A stretch of DNA of 43,017 nucleotides from Clostridiales bacterium (GTDB lineage: Bacteria; Bacillota; Clostridia; Saccharofermentanales; Saccharofermentanaceae), in NCBI GenBank assembly GCA_017958365.1, contig JAGDCV010000040.1, positions 1 to 43,017 of the forward strand. The letters are read 5' to 3'. Positions 8,135-17,183 of this stretch are shown here, piece after piece; position 1 is the first letter of the stretch; the number at the start of each line of letters is the position of its first letter. The position numbers and the translations under genes were made by a program. The notes under the pieces were generated by a model. That model did not search any database and was not told where the DNA came from. It saw only the letters and a list, made by a program, of their open reading frames with translations.

Positions 8135-9835
8135 ATGAAAGACATACCTCTTTATGAAGTTACGAAGATCAATAACTTAAGAGATGTAATCAAGACACGT
8201 GTTAAGGAATTCCCCGGCAACCCCGTTTTCCTTCATAAGCCTCATAAGGCTAAGGAATACGAGCCTGTTACTACTGAGAAGTACGATCACGACATCGATT
8301 CATTGGGTACGGCTCTCATGCATAAGGTTGATAAAGGTGCGCGTGTTGCCATCCTCGCTGAAACCAGATACGAGTGGTATGTTTCATATCTTGCAACCAC
8401 AAACGGAACGGGATGTGTCGTTCCCATCGATAAGGAACTTAAGACAGACGAGATCCTGAACTGTCTTTCAAGGGCACATGCAGATGTTGTCATCTTCTCA
8501 TCTTCAAAGAAGGAATCGATCGATGAGATCTACGGTAAGATAGATTCCATTAAGTATTACGTTTCAATGGATGACATTGATGATAACAGATTCGTAAGTT
8601 ACACAAAGCTTATCGAAGAAGGAGAGAAGTATCTTTCTGAAGGTGACAAGATCTTCACTGAAGCAACCATCGACCCTGAGGAGATGACGATCCTTCTGTT
8701 TACATCAGGTACAACAGCAAAATCCAAGGCTGTTATGCTTTGCCAGAGAAACATCTGTAAGAACCTGATGTCCATGTTCTCGATGCTTTACATCGACAGA
8801 AGCGATAAGTTCTTCTCCGTTCTTCCTTTGCATCATACTTATGAGTGCACCTGCGGTTTCTTAGGTCAGGTCTACAGAGGTACAACCATTGCCATCTGCT
8901 CGGGACTTCGTTATATAACGACTGAGATCAAGGAAGCTAAGCCTTCCTGTATCCTCATGGTTCCCGTTATGCTTGAGATGTTCTATAAGCAGATCATGAA
9001 GAACATCAATTCCGATCCTAAGAAGGCTAAGAAGTTTAATACCGGAAGAAAGCTTTCCAAGTTCTTGATGAAGCTTCACATTGATGTAAGAAAGAAGCTT
9101 TTCGCGCAGATACATGACGTGTTTGGCGGCAACATGAGACTCATCATTTTGGGTGGTGCTCCCGTTAAGCCTGAGGCGCTTGAGTTCTTCCAGGATATGG
9201 GTTTCCTTTGTGTTCAGGGTTACGGTCTTACGGAGTGCGCTCCCATCCTTGCTTTGAACAGAGACTGTGACTTCGAGAATGAAGCGGCAGGTCTGCCTTT
9301 GCCGGGTGTTGACGTGCAGATACTCGATCCTGATTCTGACGGTATCGGTGAGTTTATTGCCAAGGGCGACAACGTCTTCATGGGTTACTACGAGGATCCT
9401 GAGGCAACGGCTGAGGCCCTTGACAGCAACGGTTACTACCATACCGGTGATTTGGGTTATATCGATAAGAACGGTTTTTGCATCATCACGGGAAGAAAGA
9501 AGAACGTTATCATCGCTCAGAACGGTAAGAACGTATTCCCCGAGGAGATCGAGTATCTTCTGTCTCTTGATGAAAGAGTAGCCGAGAGCGTTGTCTCCGG
9601 TGTTCATGATGACAAGAAGGACGATATAATCATCGTCGCAACAATCTTCCCTGATATGGATGTTATCGAGCAGGAGTTAGGTAAGGATGCTTCTGACGAG
9701 CAGATCCAGAAGGTTCTCGAGCAGGTCGTTGATAATGTTAATGAGCAGCTCGTTAACTATAAGAAGATCAAGAAGGTAATCCTGAGGAAGACCGAGTTCG
9801 AGAAGAATACTTCACGTAAGATTAAGAGGTACTGA
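8135..9835 (+). CDS. AMP-dependent long-chain acyl-CoA synthetase/ligase
   Basis: Adenylate-forming enzyme that activates a carboxylic acid, most likely a fatty acid, through an acyl-AMP to acyl-CoA. The 566-residue chain has the ANL signatures in order: P-loop LLFTSGTTAKSK (about 187-198), QGYGLTECAP, and GYYHTGDLGYID followed by ITGRKKNVI. A short C-terminal swinging domain ends in EKNTSRKIKRY, whose lysine near KNTSRK is the usual catalytic position. Substrate cannot be read from the sequence. It starts with AAAGGA-ATG and ends two bases before the TTG of tldD. Confidence 0.87.
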   Translation: MKDIPLYEVTKINNLRDVIKTRVKEFPGNPVFLHKPHKAKEYEPVTTEKYDHDIDSLGTALMHKVDKGARVAILAETRYEWYVSYLATTNGTGCVVPIDKELKTDEILNCLSRAHADVVIFSSSKKESIDEIYGKIDSIKYYVSMDDIDDNRFVSYTKLIEEGEKYLSEGDKIFTEATIDPEEMTILLFTSGTTAKSKAVMLCQRNICKNLMSMFSMLYIDRSDKFFSVLPLHHTYECTCGFLGQVYRGTTIAICSGLRYITTEIKEAKPSCILMVPVMLEMFYKQIMKNINSDPKKAKKFNTGRKLSKFLMKLHIDVRKKLFAQIHDVFGGNMRLIILGGAPVKPEALEFFQDMGFLCVQGYGLTECAPILALNRDCDFENEAAGLPLPGVDVQILDPDSDGIGEFIAKGDNVFMGYYEDPEATAEALDSNGYYHTGDLGYIDKNGFCIITGRKKNVIIAQNGKNVFPEEIEYLLSLDERVAESVVSGVHDDKKDDIIIVATIFPDMDVIEQELGKDASDEQIQKVLEQVVDNVNEQLVNYKKIKKVILRKTEFEKNTSRKIKRY

Positions 9836-9837
9836 TA

Positions 9838-11223
9838 TTGTTAAGTGACATTACCATATCAAGGATCATCGAAGCTGCGATGGGCACTACTGCCGACTTC
9901 GCAGAGGTCTTTGAAGAAGAGAAGAAGGCTTCAAACGTAGGTCTTCTTAACAAAAGAACAATAAGAGCAGCATCAGGAATCCATTACGGCGTTGGTATCA
10001 GACTTATGTCAGGTACCAATGTTGTTTATGTTTATACTTCCGATAAATCCGAGGAAGCACTGATCAAACTTGCAAAGGAAGCTGCATCTGCCATTAAAGG
10101 CGGTAAAGCTGCTGATATTAAGCAGGTTGAGGCGTTAAGCAAATCAAGTCCTTCGATCCTTGAGATAGATCCTTTGACTGTTTCCAAGAAGGATAATATC
10201 AGTTTCCTTAAGGAAGCCTCCGAATATGCAATGTCTTATAACGAACTTATCACTCAGGTTGCAGCTTCTTATGTAACGTCAAACAGAGTGATCCACGTCG
10301 TTAACAGTGAAGGAATCAATAAAGAGGAATCACAGACAAGGATACGTCTGTCTATCGAGACCGTAGCCACAAAGGGCACGGAGAAGCAGACCGGACGTGT
10401 TGCTCCCGGTACCATGAGAGGATATGAATTCGTTAACGAGTATCCAGTTATCGAGAAGACAAGAGAATGCTGTGATACTGCAATCCGCATGGTCAATGCA
10501 GGATATGCCCCTTCAGGTAAGATGCCCGTTATCATCGGCAACGGATTCGGCGGCGTTATCTTCCACGAAGCATGCGGACATGCCCTGGAATCAACCGCTG
10601 TAGGCATTAAGTCTTCATGCTTTACGGATAAGCTCGGAAAGCAGATTGCATCTTCCATCGTTTCGGCAAGGGATAATGCAAGGATAGAAGGTGAGTGGGG
10701 TTCCTACATGACCGATGATACCGGAAGGGAATCGTCTGACCTTCTTCTTATTGAGAACGGTATCTGCAGGAATTACCTTGTTGATGATCTCGGTGCAAGA
10801 AGGATGGGTTGCGAGCCGACAGGATGCGGAAGACGCCAGGACTTTACTTATGCACCTACTTCAAGAATGAGTAATACTTATATCGATAACGGTAAGGATG
10901 ACCCCAAGGATATCATTGCTGATACAGAGTACGGATTGTACTGTACGAAGATGGGCGGCGGTTCCGTTGATACTGCAACGGGAGAGTTTAATTTCGCTGC
11001 CGAGGAAGCATTCATGATAAGAAACGGTAAGATTGCAGAGCCCGTAAGAGGTGCTACTCTTATCGGTAAAGGTCAGGAGATCCTCATGAATATCGACAGA
11101 GTCGGTAATGATCTTGAGCTTGCTGCAGGTATGTGCGGTTCCATCTCCGGCGGAGTTCCCGTTACAGTAGGTCAGCCTACCATCAGAGTATCGTCGATAT
11201 TGGTCGGCGGAAGGGAGGCTTGA
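9838..11223 (+). CDS. tldD: TldD-family metalloprotease subunit
   Basis: TldD and TldE form a heterodimeric zinc protease known in Escherichia coli for trimming microcin B17 and for CcdA turnover. The 461-residue chain has the zinc motif in GGVIFHEACGHALES (HEACGH at 243-248), and its end (GSISGGVPVTVGQPTIRVSSILVGG) is typical. The start is TTG at 9838, with AAGAGG about ten bases upstream; the next Met is 14 codons later and would cut into the conserved N-terminus. The next gene is the matching TldE subunit, so an intact heterodimer is likely. Its native substrate here is unknown. Confidence 0.94.
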   Translation: MLSDITISRIIEAAMGTTADFAEVFEEEKKASNVGLLNKRTIRAASGIHYGVGIRLMSGTNVVYVYTSDKSEEALIKLAKEAASAIKGGKAADIKQVEALSKSSPSILEIDPLTVSKKDNISFLKEASEYAMSYNELITQVAASYVTSNRVIHVVNSEGINKEESQTRIRLSIETVATKGTEKQTGRVAPGTMRGYEFVNEYPVIEKTRECCDTAIRMVNAGYAPSGKMPVIIGNGFGGVIFHEACGHALESTAVGIKSSCFTDKLGKQIASSIVSARDNARIEGEWGSYMTDDTGRESSDLLLIENGICRNYLVDDLGARRMGCEPTGCGRRQDFTYAPTSRMSNTYIDNGKDDPKDIIADTEYGLYCTKMGGGSVDTATGEFNFAAEEAFMIRNGKIAEPVRGATLIGKGQEILMNIDRVGNDLELAAGMCGSISGGVPVTVGQPTIRVSSILVGGREA

Positions 11224-11225
11224 TA

Positions 11226-12608
11226 ATGGACAGAACTTTTGCGGAGAAGTATATAAAGGATCTTGTTGAGAAGGCAATCGAATACGGCTTTGAAGATGCT
11301 GAAGCATGCTTCATGAGTAACTCTTCCATGGAGATCAATATCCTTAAAGGTGAAGTATCCTCTTATGAGAATTCGACCATGCAGGGCGTGGGATTCAGAG
11401 GTAAGAAGAACGGCCAGATGGGCGGTTCGTTTACTTCGGACCTGAATGACGATGCGATGGATTTCATGCTTAAAAATGCCATGGAAAACTGTGAAGTCCT
11501 TGATGATGAGGATGAGGAGTTTATCTATTGTGATCCTGATAACTCACACCTTGAGTCAATTCAGTTAAGCGGTTCGTATGATAAGAATACTTATGATAAA
11601 TTCTCTCAGATCGGTCTGAAGCTCGAGAAGGATATACTTGCTTTATCCGATGACATCAAGGCAGTTGATTATCTTTCCATATCATGTGGTACAGGTCCTT
11701 CGACATCAGTTAATTCCAAGGGTCTTTATACTTATAAGGATTCCGATATGATAACTATCCTCGCCGAGGCAAGAGCCGAGAAGGACGGTGTCGTTAAGAC
11801 CGGCAGTTACTACTGGTTCGGAAGAGACATTGATGATTTTGACGAGGAGAAGTTCCTTAAGACTTTGAAGAAGAGAGTATTGAATAAACTCGGTGCTTCA
11901 TCCGTTAAGTCCGGAGAGTATAAGATCATCTTCAGTAACGAAGCATTTGTAAGTCTGTTTGATACTTTCATAGGTAATTTCTCTTCTTATTCAATGCAGA
12001 AAGGTCTCTCACTTCTTGCTGATAAGGAAGGAGAAGTCATAGCCTCCGACCTGTTTACGATAAGAGAAGAGCCAATGTATGAGAAGGCTCTCATCAAATT
12101 CCCGTTTGATTCTGAAGGCGTACTTACCAAGTCAAAGGCACTTATCGATAAGGGCGTATTCGTAAAGGCTTTCTATAATCTTAAGACAGCTCATAAGGCA
12201 GGTACCGAATCTACGGGCAACGGCTTTAAGGGCGCATTCTCGGCTCCTGTGGGAATATCTGCTACCAACCTCATAGTTGAACCCGGGCAAAAGGATTTTG
12301 ATGAACTTTGTGATTGGGTCGGTGAAGGTATATACATCACCGATCTTAACGGACTTCATGCAGGCGTTAACAAGATAAGCGGAGACTTCTCATTGTTCTG
12401 TGAAGGATACCTTATCAAGGACGGTAAGATCACCCGTCCCGTTGAGCAGATAACCGTAGCCGACAACTTCTATGAAGTATTAAAGAAGATAATTGCAACG
12501 GGCTCTGATATCATCTCTGTTCCGGAAGGAAAAGGAGAGTATTTCTGTCCGTCAGTTGTAATAAGTAAAATGAACATCTCAGGTGATGTAAACGAGGGGG
12601 AAACATAA
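11226..12608 (+). CDS. pmbA: TldE/PmbA-family protease partner subunit
   Basis: Partner of TldD; it has the same fold but no HExxxH motif, as expected of TldE. The 460-residue chain shows ADAEACF-like FEDAEACFM near the N-terminus, GVGFRGKKNGQMG, STGNGFKGAFSAPVG and ITDLNGLHAGVNKISGDFS, all family features. ATG 11226 is chosen because AGGGAGG lies about nine bases upstream; a longer frame opens at 11133 inside tldD but has no ribosome site. The gene ends one base before metY. Confidence 0.93.
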   Translation: MDRTFAEKYIKDLVEKAIEYGFEDAEACFMSNSSMEINILKGEVSSYENSTMQGVGFRGKKNGQMGGSFTSDLNDDAMDFMLKNAMENCEVLDDEDEEFIYCDPDNSHLESIQLSGSYDKNTYDKFSQIGLKLEKDILALSDDIKAVDYLSISCGTGPSTSVNSKGLYTYKDSDMITILAEARAEKDGVVKTGSYYWFGRDIDDFDEEKFLKTLKKRVLNKLGASSVKSGEYKIIFSNEAFVSLFDTFIGNFSSYSMQKGLSLLADKEGEVIASDLFTIREEPMYEKALIKFPFDSEGVLTKSKALIDKGVFVKAFYNLKTAHKAGTESTGNGFKGAFSAPVGISATNLIVEPGQKDFDELCDWVGEGIYITDLNGLHAGVNKISGDFSLFCEGYLIKDGKITRPVEQITVADNFYEVLKKIIATGSDIISVPEGKGEYFCPSVVISKMNISGDVNEGET

Positions 12609-12609
12609 T

Positions 12610-13890
12610 ATGGAAAACAGTATCGACACAAAGTGTTTGCACGAAGGTTATAAGCCCGGTAACGGTGAGCCCAGGCAGGTACCCATCTATCAGAGTACAA
12701 CATGGAAGTACGACACTTCCGACGATATGGGTAAACTGTTTGATCTGGAAGCTGAAGGATACTTCTACACAAGACTTCAGAATCCCACAAACGACTTTGT
12801 TGCTTCCAAGCTTTGTGCAATGGAGGGAGGATTTGCAGGAATGCTTACTTCTTCCGGCCAGGCTGCCAACTTCTTTGCAGTATTTAATATCTGCGAGAGC
12901 GGTGACCACTTTATCACGTCTTCATCCATTTACGGCGGAACTTATAATCTGTTCGGCGTAACCATGAAGAAGATGGGTATCGAGTGCACTTTTGTCGATC
13001 AGAACCTTTCTTATGAGGAGCTGTCCAAGTACTTTAAGCCTAACACCAAGTGCGTATTCGGCGAGACCATTACGAACCCTACCGTTAATGTTCTCGATAT
13101 CGAGAAGTTTGCTAAGCTTGCTCACGATCACGGAGTACCGCTCATTATCGATAATACTTTCGCTACGCCGGTTAACTGCCGTCCGATCGAGTGGGGTGCT
13201 GACATCGTAACTCATTCAACTACAAAATACATCGACGGACATGCTTCTTCCGTTGGTGGTGCCATCATAGACAGCGGTAACTTTGACTGGATGGCTCACG
13301 CCGAGAAGTTCCCGGGACTTACTACACCTGACGAGTCCTACCACGGCATCACATATGCCACCAAGTTCGGCAAGGGCGCGTATATCACAAAGGCTACGGC
13401 TCAGCTTATGAGAGACTTAGGTTCAATTCAGGCTCCTCAGAATGCTTACTACGTTCAGATCGGTCTCGAGTCTCTCGCCGTAAGGATGCGCCGCCATGTC
13501 GAAAATGCGCAGAAGATCGCAGAATTCCTCGCATCTGACGACAGAATAGCATGGGTCAAGTATCCGGGTTTAAAGACAGATGAGAATTATGAGATTGCAA
13601 AGAAGTATTGTCCCAACGGAACCTGCGGCGTTTTGTGCTTCGGCGTTAAGGGCGGAAGAGACGTATCCATCAAGTTCATGGATTCATTAAAGTTTGCTAC
13701 CATCGCTACTCATGTCGCTGATTCGAAGACATTGCTTTTGCACCCTGCTTCTCATACTCACAGACAGATGTCTGATGAACAGCTTATGGAAGCAGGTGTT
13801 GCACCTGATCTTATCCGTTTCAGTGTCGGACTTGAGGATCCTGATGATATAATCAACGATATTAAGCAGGCATTAGATAAGATCTCATAA
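12610..13890 (+). CDS. metY: O-acetylhomoserine sulfhydrylase (Cys/Met-metabolism PLP enzyme)
   Basis: PLP enzyme of the gamma-family, most likely making homocysteine from O-acetylhomoserine and sulfide. The 426 residues fit MetY better than the shorter (about 380-400) MetB, MetC and methionine gamma-lyase. Visible motifs are YTRLQNPT, MLTSSGQAAN, the PLP-ring aspartate IIDNTFATP (D181), the Schiff-base lysine in THSTTKYIDGH (K206), and HPASHTHRQM near the C-terminus. The ribosome site GAGGGGG lies inside the pmbA end. No T-box or S-box leader is present because it lies inside an operon. Confidence 0.9.
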   Translation: MENSIDTKCLHEGYKPGNGEPRQVPIYQSTTWKYDTSDDMGKLFDLEAEGYFYTRLQNPTNDFVASKLCAMEGGFAGMLTSSGQAANFFAVFNICESGDHFITSSSIYGGTYNLFGVTMKKMGIECTFVDQNLSYEELSKYFKPNTKCVFGETITNPTVNVLDIEKFAKLAHDHGVPLIIDNTFATPVNCRPIEWGADIVTHSTTKYIDGHASSVGGAIIDSGNFDWMAHAEKFPGLTTPDESYHGITYATKFGKGAYITKATAQLMRDLGSIQAPQNAYYVQIGLESLAVRMRRHVENAQKIAEFLASDDRIAWVKYPGLKTDENYEIAKKYCPNGTCGVLCFGVKGGRDVSIKFMDSLKFATIATHVADSKTLLLHPASHTHRQMSDEQLMEAGVAPDLIRFSVGLEDPDDIINDIKQALDKIS

Positions 13891-13903
13891 GGAGGTTTAC
13901 GTA

Positions 13904-14467
13904 TTGAAGCGTTTAATATCTTTTACGGTTGCATTAGTAATTGGTATATTCTGTTGCAGTTGTGTCAGGACTCCTGTTGAGACATCAACTGATTCTTCTT
14001 CAGAGAGTGTTGTTGATGAGTCTGTAATCAATGCATCAGAGTCTGTTGTTCCTTCAGAAAGCGTAAGTGAATCAGTTTTGGAAACATCTGAGACGGATGG
14101 GCAGGTTATAGGTGACAACATAACCTATAACAACTCTTTTGATTTTACCAATTCAACCGGAAGGACAATAATTGCTTTATACGTTAAGACTTCCGACATT
14201 GAAGATTTTGAAGATACTAACCTTATTGACGAACCTTTCCCGGACGGGGAGGTCCGTCAGTTCTATATTGAAGTCAGTCCAACCGTTTACGACATAAGGG
14301 TTGTATATGAGGACAATTCCATCAACGATATTAATGATATATTCTTAGGTTTTATTTCCCAGGCTTCGCTAACATATGCGAATGATCTGACTTATATCGA
14401 ATATACTCTTACAGATGCAGGTCAGGCTGCATTAGAGGCTGATCAGACCGTAGCATCCGAGAATTAA
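13904..14467 (+). CDS. Ser-rich lipoprotein with C-terminal beta-sandwich-like domain
   Basis: 187-residue exported protein of unknown function. It begins with a positively charged, hydrophobic signal (MKRLISFTVALVIGIF) ending in CCSC, so lipidation at C18 or C20 is likely. Residues about 28-66 form a low-complexity acidic-Ser linker with repeated SESV units. The folded part from about 75 starts FDFTNSTGRTIIALYVK and contains YDIRVVYED, a pattern seen in small secreted beta domains of Firmicutes that I cannot name with confidence. The TTG start has a strong AAGGAGG eight bases upstream. It follows metY by 13 bases; the feo promoter begins just after it. Confidence 0.75.
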   Translation: MKRLISFTVALVIGIFCCSCVRTPVETSTDSSSESVVDESVINASESVVPSESVSESVLETSETDGQVIGDNITYNNSFDFTNSTGRTIIALYVKTSDIEDFEDTNLIDEPFPDGEVRQFYIEVSPTVYDIRVVYEDNSINDINDIFLGFISQASLTYANDLTYIEYTLTDAGQAALEADQTVASEN

Positions 14468-14491
14468 TCCCATAAATCTTCCTTTTTACTA

Positions 14492-14520
14492 TTGACAAAA
14501 TCAATGTAGTTTTTTATAAC
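14492..14520 (+). promoter_or_regulatory. Promoter of the feo operon
   Basis: A consensus TTGACA (14492-14497) and TATAAC (14515-14520) are separated by exactly 17 bp, the best promoter in the window. Transcription would start near 14527, within the inverted-repeat region, about 40 bases before feoA. Confidence 0.85.
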
Positions 14521-14544
14521 TATCTATGGTTAGTCATAACTAAC
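14507..14544 (+). promoter_or_regulatory. Putative iron/manganese repressor (DtxR-like) operator
   Basis: A perfect inverted repeat GTTAGT-N4-ACTAAC (14529-14544) lies at the transcription start, and a shorter one, TAGTT...AACTA (14507-14522), overlaps the -10. The half-sites resemble those of DtxR/IdeR operators (GGTTAG...CTAACC). Upstream of feo genes this suggests repression under iron sufficiency; the regulator itself is not in the window. Confidence 0.6.
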
Positions 14545-14565
14545 GGTAGTTAGGAGGGGAAACGA

Positions 14566-14778
14566 ATGATGCCGTTAATTTATTCAAACAGTGGGGAAGA
14601 GCAGATCATAAAAAGGATCGGCGGAAGCCCGGATGTTAAACGTCATCTTGAGAATCTCGGATTTACACAGGGAGGAAAGGTAACTCTGATCAGCTCTCTT
14701 GGGGGAAATGTCATTGTCAAGGTCAAAGAGTCCAGAGTTGCTTTGGACGAGCATATGGCCGGAAAGATAATGATCTAA
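14566..14778 (+). CDS. feoA: FeoA-domain protein (first copy)
   Basis: 70-residue SH3-like FeoA protein, a cytoplasmic accessory of the ferrous-iron transporter FeoB. Family features are IKRIGGSPDVKRHLENLGFTQG, the glycine-rich turn in ISSLGGNVIVKV, and the ending RVALDEHMAGKIMI. AGGAGGGG lies six bases before the first of two ATG codons. It is followed nine bases later by a second feoA; two FeoA proteins before feoB are common in Clostridia. Confidence 0.92.
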   Translation: MMPLIYSNSGEEQIIKRIGGSPDVKRHLENLGFTQGGKVTLISSLGGNVIVKVKESRVALDEHMAGKIMI

Positions 14779-14787
14779 GGAGGATTT

Positions 14788-15024
14788 ATGGAAACATTAA
14801 AAGATGTAAAGATCGGACAGACTGTAATAGTTAAGAAGATCAACGGTGAAGGTGCGATCAAAAGAAGAATCATGGATATGGGTATAACAAAAGGTACTCA
14901 AGTTTATGTTCGTAAAGTAGCTCCTTTGGGTGATCCCATTGAAGTAACTGTTAGAGGATATGAATTATCCATACGTAAAGAAGATGCGAAGATGATCGAT
15001 GTTGAAGAAGGGGGCGAAGGATAA
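14788..15024 (+). CDS. feoA: FeoA-domain protein (second copy)
   Basis: 78-residue FeoA-like protein with GEGAIKRRIMDMGITKG, KVAPLGDPIEVTVRGYELSIRKEDA and an acidic tail. The LGDPIEV-type turn and RGYELSLR-type strand make it the more canonical of the two copies. AAGGAGG precedes the ATG, and its TAA stop overlaps the feoB ATG (TAATG), so it is translated in step with feoB and probably binds or regulates the FeoB G domain. Confidence 0.93.
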   Translation: METLKDVKIGQTVIVKKINGEGAIKRRIMDMGITKGTQVYVRKVAPLGDPIEVTVRGYELSIRKEDAKMIDVEEGGEG

Positions 15025-17183
15025 TGAGTTTAAAGATTGCATTAGCCGGTAACCCTAACAGCGGAAAGACCACGCTTTTTAATTCTCTTACCGGCTCTAA
15101 CCAGTTTGTTGGTAACTGGCCGGGAGTAACTGTAGAGAAGAAGGAAGGAAAACTCAAAAAACACGATGATGTGGACATTATTGACCTTCCCGGTATCTAT
15201 TCTCTTTCACCTTATACATTAGAAGAAGTCGTAGCAAGAAATTACCTCATAGATCAAAGGCCTGATGCGATACTGAACATCATTGACGGTACTAATCTTG
15301 AGCGTAATCTTTATCTTACAACGCAGCTGATTGAACTTGGTATTCCTGTCGTTGTTGCCATCAACATGATGGATGTAGTAAGAAAGAACGGCGATACTCT
15401 TAATACAAAAGAACTTGAAAACCGACTCGGCTGCAGGATCATTGAGATATCAGCATTGAAGGGCGATAAGACTATAGAAGCAGCTGAACTTGCGATAAAG
15501 ACAGCAAAAGAATCCAAGAAGAATCCGATGCATACATTAAGCGGCCCTGTTGAACATGCTCTTGCTCACATAGAGGAAGCAATTATCCACGATATGCCTG
15601 AAGAACAGCAGCGTTGGTATGCAATTAAGATCTTTGAGCGTGATGATAAAGTTCTTTCAAGGCTTAACGTTTCTGAAGACAAACTCGCTCACATTGAAAA
15701 TGACATTAAAGCAGCGGAATCCGAGATGGATGATGATTCCGAGAGCATCATTACAAATGAACGATATGTATATATTGCAGAACTTCTTAAAGGCGTTTAC
15801 AGGAAGAAAGATTCATGTGCTTTAACCGTATCGGACAAGATAGATAAGATCGTAACAAACAGATGGCTCGGGCTTCCGATTTTCGCTGCAGTCATGTTTG
15901 TTATCTACTGGGTTGCCATGGTCGGTGTCGGTGCATCTGCTACGGATTGGGCTAATGACGGTCTGTTTGGCGACGGATTCAATCTGTTTGGATTGTGGGT
16001 GCCCGGAATACCTGTGCTTGTTGAGTCTTTGCTTGATATGGCAAACTGCGCCGACTGGCTTAAAGGCCTTGTTCTTGACGGTATTGTAGCAGGTGTCGGA
16101 GCAGTCCTGGGATTTGTTCCTCAGATGCTAGTATTATTCCTGATGTTGGCTTTCGTTGAAGCTTGCGGTTACATGGCAAGAGTTGCATTTGTTCTTGACC
16201 GTGTATTCAGAAGGTTCGGGCTCTCGGGAAAGAGCTTCATACCGATACTGATCGGTACCGGCTGCGGTATCCCGGGAATCATGGCATCCCGCACTATCGA
16301 AAATGAGCGCGACCGCAGGATGACCATCATGACCACAACTTTCATTCCTTGCGGCGCAAAAGTTCCGTTCATCGCCATGATTGCGGGTGCCATATTCGGC
16401 GGAAGTGCCTGGGTCTCGACCGGTGCATACTTTATAGGAATCGCTGCCATCATCTGTTCCGGTATCATTTTGAAGAAAACAAAGATGTTTGCCGGAGAGC
16501 CTGCACCATTTGTCATGGAGCTTCCAGCATATCATATGCCTACTATAGGTAATGTGTTAAGAAGCATGTGGGAGAGAGGCTGGAGTTTTATTAAGAAAGC
16601 CGGAACCATAATCTTATTATCAACAGTAGTCATCTGGTTCCTTTCAAGATTCGGCTGGACGGACGGAGCATTCGGAATGCTTGAAGAAGAACAGATAAGT
16701 AACAGCATATTGGCATCCGTAGGAAATGCTATAGCATGGTTATTCATTCCTTTGGGCTGGGGCAACTGGCAGGCTACCGTTGCATCAATTACGGGACTCG
16801 TTGCAAAAGAGAATATCGTCGGTACAATGGGAGTTCTTTATGGTGCAGAAGGGGATAGCTGGGGAGCCTTGTCGACGGCCTTTACAAGTGCTTCGGCGAT
16901 GAGCTTTCTGATATTTAATCTTCTGTGCGCTCCTTGTTTTGCAGCCATAGGTGCAATAAGAAGAGAAATGAATAATGCAAAGTGGACATGGTTTGCCATA
17001 GGTTACGAGTGCGGATTTGCTTATGTGGTATCATTAGTCGTATATCAGATGATGATGATGTTCGCAGGAGAAGGAAGCGTATTCGGTATAATTATTTCAT
17101 TCATTTTGATCGCGGCATTCATCTGGTTAATGGTAAGACCATATAAAGAAGCAAGCGTTTTGGATAAGAAGGTTATTGTATGA
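15024..17183 (+). CDS. feoB: Ferrous iron transport protein B
   Basis: Membrane GTPase that imports Fe(II). The 719-residue chain has an N-terminal G domain: G1 GNPNSGKT (9-16), the G2/switch region FVGNWPGVTVEKKEG, G3 DLPG, and G4 NMMD in VAINMMDVV. A helical spacer follows, then a membrane part from about 280 with two inverted Gate motifs; GTGCGIPGIMASR and CGAKVPF are conserved pore segments with cysteines. The end is a hydrophobic helix and a short basic tail. The stop codon overlaps the next small gene (ATGA). Confidence 0.98.
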   Translation: MSLKIALAGNPNSGKTTLFNSLTGSNQFVGNWPGVTVEKKEGKLKKHDDVDIIDLPGIYSLSPYTLEEVVARNYLIDQRPDAILNIIDGTNLERNLYLTTQLIELGIPVVVAINMMDVVRKNGDTLNTKELENRLGCRIIEISALKGDKTIEAAELAIKTAKESKKNPMHTLSGPVEHALAHIEEAIIHDMPEEQQRWYAIKIFERDDKVLSRLNVSEDKLAHIENDIKAAESEMDDDSESIITNERYVYIAELLKGVYRKKDSCALTVSDKIDKIVTNRWLGLPIFAAVMFVIYWVAMVGVGASATDWANDGLFGDGFNLFGLWVPGIPVLVESLLDMANCADWLKGLVLDGIVAGVGAVLGFVPQMLVLFLMLAFVEACGYMARVAFVLDRVFRRFGLSGKSFIPILIGTGCGIPGIMASRTIENERDRRMTIMTTTFIPCGAKVPFIAMIAGAIFGGSAWVSTGAYFIGIAAIICSGIILKKTKMFAGEPAPFVMELPAYHMPTIGNVLRSMWERGWSFIKKAGTIILLSTVVIWFLSRFGWTDGAFGMLEEEQISNSILASVGNAIAWLFIPLGWGNWQATVASITGLVAKENIVGTMGVLYGAEGDSWGALSTAFTSASAMSFLIFNLLCAPCFAAIGAIRREMNNAKWTWFAIGYECGFAYVVSLVVYQMMMMFAGEGSVFGIIISFILIAAFIWLMVRPYKEASVLDKKVIV

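Noticed and set aside
11133..11225. A longer start for pmbA inside tldD
   Set aside because: It lies in tldD coding sequence with no ribosome site; ATG 11226 has AGGGAGG at good spacing.
12590..12620. A methionine riboswitch or T-box ahead of metY
   Set aside because: Only one base separates pmbA and metY, so there is no room for a leader.
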